Of a DNA stretch of 64,000 nucleotides, positions 63,890 through 64,000 are shown in pieces. Source of the DNA: Nocardia sp. NBC_01327 (lineage in GTDB: Bacteria; Actinomycetota; Actinomycetes; Mycobacteriales; Mycobacteriaceae); NCBI RefSeq assembly GCF_035958815.1, contig NZ_CP108383.1, positions 62,001 through 126,000 of the forward strand, in the 5' to 3' direction. The notes under the pieces are model-generated. The model did no database searches, was not told where the DNA came from, and saw nothing but the letters and a program-made list of their open reading frames with translations. The translations under genes and the position numbers were made by a program. Each line of letters begins with the position of its first letter. The first letter of the stretch is position 1.

Positions 63890-64000
63890 GTGACCTTGCT
63901 GGCCTTGTCAGATGCCGTGACGACCAACGCCGCCCTGCCCGCGATTCTCGATCCCATGCATCTCCTAACGGATACCTGGATGAAGCACGCGGTGCTCCCG
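63890..64000 (+). CDS. DedA family membrane protein, 3'-truncated by the window
   Basis: The first 37 residues are visible: a GTG start, then TLLALSDAVTTNAALPA, ILDPMHLLTDTWMKHAVLP. The segment LDPMHLL and the beginning of a hydrophobic stretch fit DedA/SNARE-associated proteins (polyprenyl-phosphate flippase family), and the mycobacterial neighbour of fba (Rv0364) is a DedA protein. The call depends on position because the conserved core lies outside the window. Confidence 0.68.
   Translation, partial: MTLLALSDAVTTNAALPAILDPMHLLTDTWMKHAVLP

Overview
The window is high-GC actinobacterial DNA from a mycolic-acid-containing member of the Corynebacteriales, most likely a Nocardia (genus is inference). 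The evidence is gene content and order: an F420-dependent glucose-6-phosphate dehydrogenase, a glnX-glnH-pknG operon, an EmbR-like SARP/FHA regulator, a fused HadA/HadB-type dehydratase and a SAM-IV riboswitch ahead of rhodanese-metZ. Several blocks run in the same order as I remember from Mycobacterium tuberculosis (Rv0971c-Rv0976c; Rv0407-Rv0417; Rv0390-Rv0391; Rv0357c-Rv0364). All synteny statements rest on memory, not on a search.

Layout. 1-2.2 kb: 3' part of a GT39/YkcB-like glycosyltransferase, a terminator, a probable 34-residue amphipathic micropeptide gene on the minus strand and a palindromic repeat. 2.2-11.3 kb: one long minus-strand catabolic operon (AtuA-like protein, acyl-CoA dehydrogenase, biotin-dependent carboxylase beta and alpha subunits, a second acyl-CoA dehydrogenase, enoyl-CoA hydratase, TetR regulator). 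11.4-14.7 kb: small membrane protein, class III nucleotidyl cyclase, two-gene ABC exporter. 14.8-17.7 kb: thiamin thiazole genes thiOSG and divergent thiE. 17.8-20.7 kb: molybdopterin oxidoreductase and Nudix hydrolase. 20.8-25.6 kb: glnX-glnH-pknG nutrient-sensing operon. 25.8-29.1 kb: pta-ackA. 29.2-33.2 kb: BacA/SbmA-like transporter, fgd, HAD phosphatase. 33.3-36.3 kb: MarR/DJ-1-PfpI pair with a double operator, then rhodanese-metZ under a SAM-IV riboswitch. 36.4-42.4 kb: membrane-anchored protein, FprA, amidohydrolase, alpha-methylacyl-CoA racemase, YceI protein, XRE regulator. 42.4-50.1 kb: large LuxR regulator, a Gly/Ala-rich lipoprotein with a duplicated 5' region, small membrane proteins, an O6-alkylguanine methyltransferase, a MocR regulator. 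50.3-64 kb: purA, conserved protein, site-2-type protease, FUSC-type membrane protein, DUF3151, a giant low-complexity/collagen-like membrane protein, HadAB-like dehydratase, DUF4185 secreted protein, HPr-like small protein, EmbR-like regulator, fba and the start of a DedA gene.

How the genes work together. The accA2/accD2 operon looks like a branched acyl-CoA or acyclic-terpenoid degradation route controlled by its own TetR protein. glnX-glnH-pknG senses amino acids and controls nitrogen/carbon flux; pta-ackA and fgd handle acetyl phosphate and F420 redox next to it. The metZ operon is controlled by SAM through a riboswitch that extends to 15 nt from the start codon.

Across the window many genes have a TANNNT-like -10 box 6-7 nt before the start codon and no Shine-Dalgarno sequence, so leaderless transcription seems common. 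A family of imperfect palindromic repeats (unit like GTCATCCCGGC-N9-GGCCGGGATC) sits in four gene-end gaps, three of them between convergent genes. No phage, transposase, CRISPR array, tRNA or rRNA was seen.
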